Below the pieces are notes generated by a model. The model was not told the DNA's origin. It saw only the letters and a program-made list of their open reading frames with translations, and searched no databases. Positions 49,643 to 58,364 of a stretch of DNA of 64,000 nucleotides are shown one piece after another (the first letter of the stretch is position 1; each line of letters begins with the position of its first letter). The translations under genes and the position numbers were made by a program. Source of the stretch: Burkholderiales bacterium (lineage in GTDB: Bacteria; Pseudomonadota; Gammaproteobacteria; Burkholderiales; SG8-41); contig JAUXYA010000009.1 in assembly GCA_030684405.1 (NCBI GenBank), forward strand, positions 1-64,000. The letters are read 5' to 3'.

Positions 49643-50251
49643 GTGAAACTTTATTATTCGCCCGGCTCGTGCGCCCTGGCGCCGCATATCGTGCTGCTCG
49701 AAGCCGGCCATGCCTTCGAGCTCGAAAAAGTCGATATCCCGAACAAGAAAACCGCGTCCGGCGCCGACTACTGGCAGATCAACCCCAAGGGGTACGTACC
49801 GGCGCTGCAACTGGACAGCGGCGAAGTGCTGACCGAAGTCAGCACCATCCTGCAGTACCTGGCTGATCTGAAACCGGCCTCCGGGCTCGTGCCTGCCGCA
49901 GGCACGATGGCGCGTTATCGCCTGATGGAGTGGCTCAACTTTATCGCCACTGAAGTGCACAAGTCCGTGGGCGCGCTGTTCAATCCGCAGATGACGCCGG
50001 AAATGAAGGAAGTGCAGAAGGCTTACATCACGCGCCGCTTAAATGCGCTGGACCAAATGATGGCGGGCAGGACACACCTGACAAGCGAGGCCTTCAGCGT
50101 TGCCGATGCCTACCTGTTCAACGTACTGCGCTGGTGCGGTTACCACAAGATCGACCTCGCGCCATGGACGAACATCCAGGCATTTTTCGCGCGCATCGGC
50201 GAGCGGCCGCAGGTGCAGGCCGCCATGCGTGCGGAAGGTTTGATCAGGTAA
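49643..50251 (+). CDS. Glutathione S-transferase
   Basis: 202 residues. The N-terminal thioredoxin-like domain starts MKLYYSPGSCALAPHIVLLEAG (Cys10 in the bacterial beta-class position) and contains NPKGYVPALQLDSGEVLTEVSTILQYLAD, the glutathione-binding cis-proline and Glu-Ser/Val loop. A helical C-terminal domain follows. The start is GTG at 49643, after AGGAGA. It detoxifies electrophiles by adding glutathione. It is read opposite to csp. Confidence 0.93.
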   Translation: MKLYYSPGSCALAPHIVLLEAGHAFELEKVDIPNKKTASGADYWQINPKGYVPALQLDSGEVLTEVSTILQYLADLKPASGLVPAAGTMARYRLMEWLNFIATEVHKSVGALFNPQMTPEMKEVQKAYITRRLNALDQMMAGRTHLTSEAFSVADAYLFNVLRWCGYHKIDLAPWTNIQAFFARIGERPQVQAAMRAEGLIR

Positions 50252-50320
50252 ACCCGCTGTTGCGGTCCGGGCGCGGTGGCGGATCAGCAGGGTTCGGATT
50301 GATTTTGGAGCTGGCGGGAA

Positions 50321-51634
50321 TCAGCGCGGCGGAATCCTCGAGGCGAGGGGCTTGACCGTGTAGTTATCGAGAAATCGGCAGTCGGCCGGCTTTGTGGCGC
50401 TTATTGCCATGCAACGTGCAGCAATCCCCGCCGGACTGGGTTTCACGCCTTTTTCTACCCAGTTCAGCAAGGCTTCGAACAGCGGCGGATACATCGCATC
50501 ACCCCAGTAGCTGTGCTGGTTCGAGTCGACAAAGGTCTGTACCAGGCGCGCACCGTTTCCGGTCGCCTGCATGCGCTTGCGCAAGGTGTCGCTGCCTTCG
50601 ACAAAGACCGTGGAGTCGTTTATGCCGTGGGCTGCCAGCACGGGTATCCCGAAACGGCCGACGTAGTCGACGTCGGCTGCGAAGCGGGCAGCTGCCGCAG
50701 GGTCGACAGGGTAACGCTTGACCCCGGCATTCAGCGCGGCATCGTCATCCGAGCCCTTATAACTCACACCCTCGTTGCCAAAGGGGCTGGTGCCGGTACG
50801 GCTGATCACATCACGGAGCGTGAAGGTTCCCCAGCGCAGATGGCCGATTATCGCATTCTCGGGGATGCGCACGACATCGACGATGGTGCGCACGCGCCGC
50901 GCCTGCTCCGGCGTGCGCTGCGCGGCCGGTTTGTTCAAACCGAGGCAGTCGTTGGCGCGTGCAGAGAGATCGGCATTGCTCAGTTTGCTGTCGGCCGGCA
51001 GGCCCATCCACAGCGGGTATTGCGCTTCATCGGGCCGCGGGTGATTGTTGCACAGGTACTGGTAGACGACCCTGAGGTCAAGCCGGAAATCGTAGGTGGT
51101 GGGTCCGGCGACGACACCACTGGTCAGCAACATGCCTTCCCAAGATTTTGGATACAGTTCGGCCGCCCTGGTCGCAACCATTGCGCCCCAGGACTGCCCG
51201 TGCAGCAGCGTGCGCCGCGGCTTGGCGACATGCTCCACGAATATGCGACGCACCCGATCAGTGTCTTCGGCGGCGGTGGTGACAGCAAAGCCGCCCTGGC
51301 GAAACACCGAGCCCGCCCAGGCGTGGCCCTGTTGCACAGTGATGGCCCAGCGCTGGATATCCTCATCTGCGCGCGAGGCCTTGGGTTCGCCGAGCGCCGG
51401 CCCGCCATGCGCATGAACGACGAGTACGCCGCTCCAGTTTTCAGGCATAACGATCAGGTAGTGCGCATTCGCCGAATCCTGGCCACGCAGGCAGCGGGCT
51501 CCAGCCGGTACGCCTGCCGGGCAGGCGGCAGCTTGTGGCGCAGCTTCAGGTGAATGCGAAGGTATGGTCGTGCAACCGACCAGCAGGGAGAACGCTGCCG
51601 CCAGTAAAAGAGTTGATCGTTTCATCGCGTTCAT
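50321..51634 (-). CDS. Alpha/beta hydrolase lipoprotein
   Basis: 437 residues. It has a lipoprotein signal with lipobox LVGC (Cys21). The alpha/beta core has VVHAHGG (oxyanion), GQSWG with Ser148, Asp in AAHGINDSTVF and His in DSNQHSYWG, so the triad is complete. An insertion between the nucleophile and acid segments (about 190-310) resembles a lid. It is a likely surface-anchored esterase or peptidase. It lies just downstream of the Bug receptor at 51673, in the same direction, so the two may share a transcript and a substrate (inference). Confidence 0.82.
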   Translation of the reverse strand: MNAMKRSTLLLAAAFSLLVGCTTIPSHSPEAAPQAAACPAGVPAGARCLRGQDSANAHYLIVMPENWSGVLVVHAHGGPALGEPKASRADEDIQRWAITVQQGHAWAGSVFRQGGFAVTTAAEDTDRVRRIFVEHVAKPRRTLLHGQSWGAMVATRAAELYPKSWEGMLLTSGVVAGPTTYDFRLDLRVVYQYLCNNHPRPDEAQYPLWMGLPADSKLSNADLSARANDCLGLNKPAAQRTPEQARRVRTIVDVVRIPENAIIGHLRWGTFTLRDVISRTGTSPFGNEGVSYKGSDDDAALNAGVKRYPVDPAAAARFAADVDYVGRFGIPVLAAHGINDSTVFVEGSDTLRKRMQATGNGARLVQTFVDSNQHSYWGDAMYPPLFEALLNWVEKGVKPSPAGIAARCMAISATKPADCRFLDNYTVKPLASRIPPR

Positions 51635-51672
51635 GGCTGCCTCGGCAGGGGATTGTCGAAAAGTGGATCTGC

Positions 51673-52659
51673 TTACCGCAGATCCAGCTTGAGTTCCTGT
51701 ATCAGTTTGCCCCAGCCCGCCATGCCTTCGCTGATCAGTTTGGCGACTTCTTCGGGCGAGCTTGGCTGCGTCTCGAAGCCTGCGGCCTGCAGCCTGTCGC
51801 GTGCGGCAGGTTGCTTGAGGATGGCGCTGATCTCACTGTTCAGCCGGTTGATGATCGCTTTCGGTGTTTTTGCTGGCGCGAGCATCGCTGTCCATTGATA
51901 GACATCGAAGCCGGCAAGTCCGGATTCATCCAGCGTCGGTATATCGGGCAGAACAGCCGAACGTTTCTTTGAAGTGACTGCGAGTATCCTGACCCGCCCG
52001 GCTTTGTGCTGCGGAATCACCGTGGATGAGCCGAGTACTGCTGCAGGCACCTGGCCGCCACTGAGCTCGATAATGGCTTGGCCTCCGCCCTTGTATGGGA
52101 TATGCACCATATCGATCCCGGTCATTTTTTTGATCAGTTCGCCGGACAGGTGTTGTGAAGTGCCGGTGCCGGATGTCCCGAAAGTCAGCGGCTTTGATTT
52201 GGCGAGGGCGATGAACTCCTTGACGTTCTTTGCCGGCACTGCGGCATGCACTGCAAGCACCAGCGGCTGGGTGGACATCAGGGATATGGGCGCAAAGCTG
52301 GTGCGCGGGTCGAATTTGAGATTGCGGTAAGCGTGGGGCAGCAGCGTAAGCGAGTCGGCTGTGGTGATCAGCGTATAACCGTCAGGGATGGCTTCGGCAA
52401 CCCCGGTAAAGGCTATTGTTCCGGTGGCGCCAGGCCTGTTGTCGACAACGAGCTGTTGCCCCAGCCTGGCGGTCAGCTGTTCTCCGACTATGCGTGAAAC
52501 GAGGTCAGTGGCTCCGCCGGGTACGTAAGGCACGACCAGGCGCACCGGGCGGCTGGGCCAGGATTGTGCGGCCGCTTGTTCGGCGAGCGGAAACAGTGCG
52601 CCTGTCAGCACCGAGGCGGTTATTGCAAAACGGATCAGCAGGGGTCGCTGGAGAATCAT
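51673..52659 (-). CDS. Bug/TctC-family periplasmic substrate-binding protein
   Basis: 328 residues. After a signal peptide at 1-31 (ends AAAQS), the receptor fold shows RLVVPYVPGGATDLV, VVDNRPGATGTIAF, DGYTLI and HIPYKGGGQ. The ATG at 52659 is six bases after AGGA; other ATG/TTG codons are within 15 bases. It is divergent from a TrmB-like regulator and a sulfatase gene, and followed by a lipoprotein hydrolase. The group suggests uptake and cleavage of an esterified or sulfated organic compound (inference). Confidence 0.93.
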   Translation of the reverse strand: MILQRPLLIRFAITASVLTGALFPLAEQAAAQSWPSRPVRLVVPYVPGGATDLVSRIVGEQLTARLGQQLVVDNRPGATGTIAFTGVAEAIPDGYTLITTADSLTLLPHAYRNLKFDPRTSFAPISLMSTQPLVLAVHAAVPAKNVKEFIALAKSKPLTFGTSGTGTSQHLSGELIKKMTGIDMVHIPYKGGGQAIIELSGGQVPAAVLGSSTVIPQHKAGRVRILAVTSKKRSAVLPDIPTLDESGLAGFDVYQWTAMLAPAKTPKAIINRLNSEISAILKQPAARDRLQAAGFETQPSSPEEVAKLISEGMAGWGKLIQELKLDLR

Positions 52660-52768
52660 TTGCATTCCTTTCAACAGGTTATATTCGTGATACCGGTCTG
52701 CGACGGATGTCTGCAGGGATGATGACTTTTGCCATTGGAATCTTTTAGAAGTAGCATTAGCAACTACT

Positions 52769-53674
52769 ATGCCACATATTTCTGGAAAAAAGCTCGGCGC
52801 GCGTCCCCCGCGTGACGGGACGCCGCTGGCGGATGCCTTGCGCCGGCTCGGGTTTACTGATTACGAAGCACGCGCCTACGCGGCGCTTTCGGCCACGCAG
52901 CCGGCGACAGCCTACGAGATTGCCAAAAAGGCCGTTTTGCCCCGGGCCAATGTGTATGCCACCCTGCATGCGCTGGAGGCTCGGGGCGCGATACAGCCAG
53001 TCACCGAAAATCCGGTGCGCTATGTCCCGGTCGACCCCGAGCAATTTTTTCGTGGTGTCCAGCGCGACACCAGTGACCTGTGCGAGGACGTAGTGCGGGC
53101 AATGCGCCGCAGCGCCAAGTCGGCCGACAATGCCTATGTGTCAATTTTCCGGGGTGAGCAGGATGTCCGGCGCAAACTCACTGAGATGATCGAGAGTGCG
53201 CGTGATCATATCTGGATGAAAGCGCCGGTCGGACTGATCGAGCCGCATGCTGCTGCCATTTACGATGCGGCACGCCGCGGTGCCATGGTGCGGCTGATCG
53301 TTTTTGGTAAAACCGTTCCGGGGCTGAAGCCACACAAGAGACTCCAATTGATTCCGCACGAGGGGGATGGGGAGCCCCACGGTCCGCCATCGGACCGTAT
53401 GCTTACCGCCACCGTCGACAGCGAGGGTATGTTGATTGCGTCATTTTCCGGAATACCCAAGGCTTCTTTTGCCAGGGATTATTCGATCGTCTACGTGATT
53501 GAGACGCTGTTGCTGCATGAGGTCTACCTCGCGGAAATCCACTCGGCATTCGGCGACCTGCTTGAATCGAAGTTCGGTCGCCAGTTGGGCCGTCTGCGCC
53601 GGAAATACCGTCCCCGGGGGCGCGAGCGGCCGGTACTTGAGGGCGCTGAGCCCCCCCCCGCAAGTCTGCGTTGA
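52769..53674 (+). CDS. TrmB-family transcriptional regulator
   Basis: 301 residues. The N-terminal winged helix (ADALRRLGFTDYEARAYAALSATQPATAYEIAKKAVLPRANVYATLHALEARGAI) is the TrmB type, followed by a PLD-like/TrmB sensor domain (FRGEQDVRRKLTEMIESARDHIWMKAPVGLIEPHAAAIYDAARRGAMVRLIVFG). TrmB proteins are more usual in archaea and a minority of bacteria. It faces the Bug receptor and is followed by the sulfatase, so it probably regulates both. A run of nine C at 53651-53659, close to the stop, is prone to slippage. Confidence 0.87.
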   Translation: MPHISGKKLGARPPRDGTPLADALRRLGFTDYEARAYAALSATQPATAYEIAKKAVLPRANVYATLHALEARGAIQPVTENPVRYVPVDPEQFFRGVQRDTSDLCEDVVRAMRRSAKSADNAYVSIFRGEQDVRRKLTEMIESARDHIWMKAPVGLIEPHAAAIYDAARRGAMVRLIVFGKTVPGLKPHKRLQLIPHEGDGEPHGPPSDRMLTATVDSEGMLIASFSGIPKASFARDYSIVYVIETLLLHEVYLAEIHSAFGDLLESKFGRQLGRLRRKYRPRGRERPVLEGAEPPPASLR

Positions 53675-53724
53675 TCGACAAACATCTTTCACTGAATGAA
53701 GACATGACCCCAGGAGAACCTGCA

Positions 53725-55092
53725 ATGGCCGTATCGAATCCGACCGCCCGTCCCAATATCGTGCTGATTCTCGCCGACAACCTCGGCTGGGGAGAGCTTG
53801 GCTGCTACGGCGGCGGCGCGCTGCGCGGTGCGCCGACGCCGCGCATTGATGCGCTGGCGGGAGAAGGCTTGCGGCTGCTGAACTTCAATATCGAGTCGGA
53901 TTGCGTGCCGACACGTTCGGCGCTGATGACCGGCCGCTATCCGATCCGCACCGGCGCCCAGCAGTCGGTGCCGGCGGGGCTGCCGCAGGGCATCATTCCC
54001 TGGGAGATCACTCTGGCGCAGCTGTTGAAGTCCCGGGGTTATGCCACGGCGATCCATGGCAAGTGGCACCTCGGTGACCGCCCGGGACGGTTTCCGACCG
54101 ATCGCGGCTTCGACGAGTGGTACGGCATTCCGCGTACGACTAACGAAAGCATGTTTACCAGTGCCCCGGGCTATGACCCGAAAGTCACCCCGTTGCCATA
54201 CGTGCTCGAAGCCAAGTCGGGCGAGATTCCGCGCGAGGTGGCAATTTACGATCTGGAGATGCGCCGGCGCATAGACGGTGACCTGTTCCGTCGATCAGCG
54301 GATTTTATTACCCGCCAGCATCAGGCGGGCGTGCCGTTTTTTGCCTATGTGCCGATTACCCAGATGCACTACCCGACCATACCCCATCGTGATTTTGAAG
54401 GCCGGAGCGGCGCAGGGGATTTTGCCGACGCGATGGTGGAGATGGATTATCGAGTCGGGGAACTGCTCGAGACCGTCAATCGACTGGGGATCGCTGAAAA
54501 TACATTGTTCATTTTCGCCAGCGACAATGGACCGGAGTTTCGCCGTCCCTGGCGCGGCTCCGCCGGTATGTGGCAGGGGACCTATCACACCGCCATGGAA
54601 GGGGGGCTGCGCGCGCCGTGCATCCTGCGCTGGCCCGGAAGCATCCCGGCGGGCCGGGTTTCCAACGAGGTCGTACAGGTCACGGACCTGTTCACGACGC
54701 TGGCCCGCTGGGCCGGGGCCGACGCACCCTCCGACCGGCCGATCGACGGCCTGGATCAGCGCGCTTTTTTTACGGGTCAAAGCGAGAAGTCGGCGCGCGA
54801 AGGACTGGTTTATTACATCAAGTCCGAGCTGCGAGCTGCCAAATGGCGCGACTGGAAAATGCATCTGGTGTGGGAGGTCGAGCCCAACGCCGGCGCGAAC
54901 CATCTCGAATCGCCGTTGCTGTTCAACCTAATCCAGGATCCGAAAGAGGAAACCGACGTCAATACAACAGCCGGCTGGGTGCGTACGCCGATCCGCAGGA
55001 TGATGCACGACTTCCAGGAGGGGCTGAAGCGCAACCCGCCGATTCCACCGGGGGCGGCTGACGAATATTTGCCGCCACCCTTCAAGCCCTGA
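53725..55092 (+). CDS. Type I sulfatase
   Basis: 455 residues. The formylglycine motif CVPTR has Cys60, the metal ligand pair ADN is at 17-19, SDNGPEF carries the second metal pair, and HGKWHLG is typical. Cys60 should be converted to formylglycine by a separate modifying enzyme, which is not in the window. No signal peptide is visible, so it may act in the cytoplasm on imported sulfate esters. The ATG at 53725 has AGGAGA seven bases upstream. It follows the TrmB-like gene. Confidence 0.93.
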   Translation: MAVSNPTARPNIVLILADNLGWGELGCYGGGALRGAPTPRIDALAGEGLRLLNFNIESDCVPTRSALMTGRYPIRTGAQQSVPAGLPQGIIPWEITLAQLLKSRGYATAIHGKWHLGDRPGRFPTDRGFDEWYGIPRTTNESMFTSAPGYDPKVTPLPYVLEAKSGEIPREVAIYDLEMRRRIDGDLFRRSADFITRQHQAGVPFFAYVPITQMHYPTIPHRDFEGRSGAGDFADAMVEMDYRVGELLETVNRLGIAENTLFIFASDNGPEFRRPWRGSAGMWQGTYHTAMEGGLRAPCILRWPGSIPAGRVSNEVVQVTDLFTTLARWAGADAPSDRPIDGLDQRAFFTGQSEKSAREGLVYYIKSELRAAKWRDWKMHLVWEVEPNAGANHLESPLLFNLIQDPKEETDVNTTAGWVRTPIRRMMHDFQEGLKRNPPIPPGAADEYLPPPFKP

Positions 55093-55226
55093 TTCCTGCG
55101 TCCAGGACAATTGACGGCTCCGTTTGCCGGTCCGGCAGGTATGGTCAGCAAGAACTTGCCAGTACGCCGGGCTTTGTCTAGGCTCAGCGCACTTCGATTT
55201 TCTGATCACTTCCACCGGAGGTCACC

Positions 55227-56102
55227 ATGAACGACATGCAGCGTGAAGACCTGCTTGCCCTGGTAAGCAACCGCACCACCGTATCCCGTCGCGAATTTGT
55301 TGCCGGCTCGCTCGCCGTAGGCTTTGCGCTGGCGGTGCAACCGGTGGCGGCACAGACCATGATCACCACCGACACCGCCGGGCTGACCGCGGGCGAGGTG
55401 AAAATCCCGACCGCCAATGGCGATATTCCCGCTTACCGCGCGATGCCCGCCAATGGCAAGAACCTGGCGACCATCCTGGTTGTGCAGGAAATCTTCGGCG
55501 TGCACGAGCACATCAAGGATATCTGCCGCCGCTTTGCGAAGGCGGGTTATCTCGCGATCGCCCCGGAGATGTACTTCCGCCAGGGCGACGTGTCGCAGCT
55601 GAAGGACAACAAGGAGATCTTCGCCAAGGTCGTCAACTTCGTGCCCGATGCACAGGTGATGTCCGATCTTGATGCTGCGGTGGCCTGGGCGAACAAGAAC
55701 GGCGGTGACGGCAAGCGCTTGGGGATCACCGGTTTCTGCTGGGGCGGCCGCATTACCTGGCTCTATACTGCGCACAACAAGAATGTGAAGGCAGGCGTGG
55801 CCTGGTACGGCCGCCTGGTCGGCCAGTCTACCGAGATGACGCCGAAACATCCGATCGACGTCGTCGACCAGATCAATGCACCGGTGCTCGGACTCTACGG
55901 TGGCGCTGATGCCGGGATTCCAAACGATACCGTCGAGAAAATGAATGCGGCGCTGAAGGAGAAGGGCAAGCCGTCGATGATCCACCTCTACCCGGATACG
56001 CCGCATGCCTTTCATGCGGATTACCGGCCGAGCTACCGCAAGGAGCAGGCAGCCGACGGCTGGAAACGCGCGACCGAGTGGTTCAAGAAGCACGGCGTCT
56101 GA
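55227..56102 (+). CDS. Tat-exported dienelactone hydrolase family protein
   Basis: 291 residues. The Tat signal has [11 protein letters not shown] (20-30). The hydrolase triad is Cys171 in GFCWGG, Asp228 in GGADAGI and His260 in DTPHAFHAD; the Cys nucleophile is that of dienelactone hydrolases (carboxymethylenebutenolidase). Export and distance from aromatic genes suggest a general exported lactone or ester hydrolase. A good terminator follows. Confidence 0.9.
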   Translation: MNDMQREDLLALVSNRTTVSRREFVAGSLAVGFALAVQPVAAQTMITTDTAGLTAGEVKIPTANGDIPAYRAMPANGKNLATILVVQEIFGVHEHIKDICRRFAKAGYLAIAPEMYFRQGDVSQLKDNKEIFAKVVNFVPDAQVMSDLDAAVAWANKNGGDGKRLGITGFCWGGRITWLYTAHNKNVKAGVAWYGRLVGQSTEMTPKHPIDVVDQINAPVLGLYGGADAGIPNDTVEKMNAALKEKGKPSMIHLYPDTPHAFHADYRPSYRKEQAADGWKRATEWFKKHGV

Positions 56103-56124
56103 AACCGGGCTTGCGGCAAAGGAC

Positions 56125-56150
56125 AACGGGGCCCGCGGGCCCCGTTTTTT
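56125..56150 (+). terminator. Rho-independent terminator of the dienelactone hydrolase gene
   Basis: AACGGGGCCC and GGGCCCCGTT are perfect arms around GC, followed by TTTTTT on the plus strand. Confidence 0.9.
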
Positions 56151-56158
56151 CACGGTGC

Positions 56159-56908
56159 TCAGCCCGCTGCGCGCAGCAGCAGCGAAATTCCGCTTAATAC
56201 CAGTAGTGCGCCCATCACCCGGATCACCGTGTCGCGTGACAGGTTGAGGTGCAGGTGATGGCCGGTCCATACGCCCAGCGCCATCACCGGCATCAATGCC
56301 ACAGCGGCGACCAGAGCAGCCGGTGAATAGAGGCCGGCGACGATGAACAGCACGATGCGCGCGACGGTGGTGAACATGAAAATCATCGGTATCGTTGCTC
56401 GAATCTGTTCCGGCCCTGCGTTGCGGCCGGCGAGGTAGAACACGTAGATCGGGCCGCCAATGCCGAACACCGCCGAGCTTGCGCCGCCGAAGCCGCCGAT
56501 GGGTGCTGCCGCCCAGCGCGGCAACGGAAAACCCTTGCCGCGCTTGACGACATAGGACACACCGAAAAAGATCACGAACAGCCCGAGTCCACCAAGCAGC
56601 AGTTCGGGGCTGACCTGCACCAGCAGCCAGACGCCGGCGAGGATGCCCAGTGCCATGAACGGCAGCAGCAGAACGAGCTCCTGGCGCATTACGTCGGCGC
56701 GCAGGCGCAGGCCCATGGCGAAGGCGCCGGCGCAGTCGATCAGCACGAAAAACGGCACGACGAATTTCAGCGGAAAGATATGCGCCAGCAGCGGCACCGC
56801 AATCAGCGTCGAGCCGAAGCCGGAGATGCCGAAGACCACATAGGCCACAAAAACGATCAGCGGCGCGAGGATCAGGATGTGAGGCTGCAGAAGTTCAGTG
56901 ACCGGCAT
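56159..56908 (-). CDS. TauE/SafE-family membrane transporter
   Basis: 249 residues, about eight membrane segments. ISGFGSTLIAVPLLAHIFPLKFVVPFF is the first glycine-rich family repeat and GGFGGASSAVFGIGGPIYVFYLAG the second. It is a probable exporter of small anions such as sulfite or sulfonates. It is the second TSUP gene in the window (the other is at 6686). Start ATG 56908; it faces the phosphatase gene across a repeat-rich gap. Confidence 0.88.
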   Translation of the reverse strand: MPVTELLQPHILILAPLIVFVAYVVFGISGFGSTLIAVPLLAHIFPLKFVVPFFVLIDCAGAFAMGLRLRADVMRQELVLLLPFMALGILAGVWLLVQVSPELLLGGLGLFVIFFGVSYVVKRGKGFPLPRWAAAPIGGFGGASSAVFGIGGPIYVFYLAGRNAGPEQIRATIPMIFMFTTVARIVLFIVAGLYSPAALVAAVALMPVMALGVWTGHHLHLNLSRDTVIRVMGALLVLSGISLLLRAAG

Positions 56909-56935
56909 CGAAGGGAGTATATAAGACCTGGCGCG

Positions 56936-57026
56936 GAGTGATGAGTGATGAACGATGAGCGGAAAATCCGTGTCTGACATTTGCCCGTGTTTTAATTCGT
57001 CATTCAGCGTCCATTACTCATCATTG
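56936..57026. repeat. Inverted repeat of TGATGAGTGATGA type
   Basis: GAGTGATGAGTGATGAACGATGAGCGG (from 56936) and a right arm ending ATTACTCATCATTG (to 57026) are imperfect reverse complements, both made of TGATGA-like units. It fills the gap between the TauE gene and the phosphatase and resembles in design the repeat at 4684-4762. Confidence 0.55.
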
Positions 57027-57032
57027 TCTTTT

Positions 57033-57674
57033 ATGACCCAACTGATCCTGATCCGCCATGGCGAAACGCTGTGGAATACCGAGCGCCGCATGCAGGGCCA
57101 GCTCGACAGCCCGCTCACCGAGCGTGGCATCTGGCAGGCCTGCCGCCTCGGTGAACGCATGGCCACGATGGCCTTTACCACGCTGTATTCCAGCGACCTG
57201 CCGCGCGCGCGGCTGACGGCTCAGCGCATTGCCGAGCTCAGTGGCCATGACATCGTTGCAGACGAACGCTTGCGCGAGCGCCATTTCGGTCTGTTCGAGG
57301 GCATGACGCGTCCCGAGATGGAAAAGATCGATCCGCAGGTCTATGCGCGCTTCATGTCGCGCGATCCGCAGTACGCGGTGCCCGGCGGTGAAAGTCCCGC
57401 GGGATTTTTCGCGCGCTGCCGTGATGCGCTCGAGGACATTGCGGCACGCCATCGCGGTGAAACCATCGCGATCGTCACCCACGGCCTCGTGCTCGATGCC
57501 GCATATCGTGCTGCAACCGGTCTTGCACTCGAGGCACTGCGCCCGGTGCCGCTGGTCAACGCCAGCCTCAACTGGTTTGTCTGTGATAACGGCGCCTGGC
57601 AGGCAGGGCGCTGGGGCGATGCCGATCACCTGGGTGCCGACGGCGTCACCATATTCGGTGACGGCAGTATTTAA
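57033..57674 (+). CDS. Histidine phosphatase family protein
   Basis: 213 residues. The catalytic RHGE motif starts with Arg8-His9, the second His is in ETIAIVTHGLVLDA, and the two catalytic Arg are in YSSDLPRARLTAQRIA and RERHFGLFEG. This is the phosphoglycerate-mutase/SixA-like fold; GpmB-type and CobC-type phosphatases share it. Substrate unknown. It is followed by an AT-rich element and a lipase gene. Confidence 0.9.
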   Translation: MTQLILIRHGETLWNTERRMQGQLDSPLTERGIWQACRLGERMATMAFTTLYSSDLPRARLTAQRIAELSGHDIVADERLRERHFGLFEGMTRPEMEKIDPQVYARFMSRDPQYAVPGGESPAGFFARCRDALEDIAARHRGETIAIVTHGLVLDAAYRAATGLALEALRPVPLVNASLNWFVCDNGAWQAGRWGDADHLGADGVTIFGDGSI

Positions 57675-57680
57675 AATGTC

Positions 57681-57707
57681 AAAAATATCAATAAAAACAA
57701 ATACTTA
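57681..57707 (+). repeat. 27-bp AT-rich dispersed element, copy 4
   Basis: AAAAATATCAATAAAAACAA then ATACTTA. It lies seven bases past the phosphatase stop and upstream of the lipase gene, and matches the copy at 28403-28429 at 25 of 27 positions. Confidence 0.65.
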
Positions 57708-57731
57708 CGAATTATATCTAGCGGTGGGCGG

Positions 57732-58364
57732 ATGAATCCGGCGGAACCGGTCATCGTCATCCATGGCCTGTGGATGCGGGGGCTGGTGATGAGCCTGCTA
57801 GCGCGGCGAATCGCACAGGAAGGTTTCGCGGCACAGACATGGTCCTATCCGACGCTGCGCAGGTCGCTTGCTGAAAACGCCGAACGCCTGGCACGCCACT
57901 GTCTGGCGCTGGCTGCGCCGCGGGTGCACATCGTCGCGCACAGCATGGGCGGATTGGTGGCACTGCGCATGCTCGAACAGCATCACGAACTGCGTTGCGG
58001 GCGGCTGGTACTGGTCGGCACGCCGTATGGCGACAGCTTTTCGGCGCGCCGCCTCGCGCGGTTTCCCGGCGGGACGACGCTGCTCGGCCGCAGCATCCGT
58101 GAATGGCTTAGCGGCCCGCGGCCGCTGCCGCGCGGCGATACTGAAATCGGCATCATCGCCGGTACCCGTGGCTTCGGACTCGGTCAACTGGTCGCACCGG
58201 ACCTGCCGCAGCCCAATGACGGCGTGGTGACGCTGCAGGAAACTGTTGTGCCCGGCGTGACCGAACGCGTCGAACTCGCGGTTGGCCATACCGGAATGCT
58301 GCTGTCACGCGCAGTGGCGCGGCAGTGCAGCGCTTTCCTGCGCCACGGGCGTTTTGCAGCATGA
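57732..58364 (+). CDS. Alpha/beta-fold lipase/esterase
   Basis: 210 residues. PVIVIHGLWMRGLVMSLLARRI, then AHSMGGL with nucleophile Ser71. LPQPNDGVVTLQET and VGHTGMLLS (with the catalytic His) are typical of the PGAP1/EstA-like group; the acid is probably Asp in PNDG. There is no signal peptide, so it acts in the cytoplasm. Its stop overlaps the ATG of the aminopeptidase lipoprotein gene (ATGA), indicating an operon. Confidence 0.87.
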   Translation: MNPAEPVIVIHGLWMRGLVMSLLARRIAQEGFAAQTWSYPTLRRSLAENAERLARHCLALAAPRVHIVAHSMGGLVALRMLEQHHELRCGRLVLVGTPYGDSFSARRLARFPGGTTLLGRSIREWLSGPRPLPRGDTEIGIIAGTRGFGLGQLVAPDLPQPNDGVVTLQETVVPGVTERVELAVGHTGMLLSRAVARQCSAFLRHGRFAA

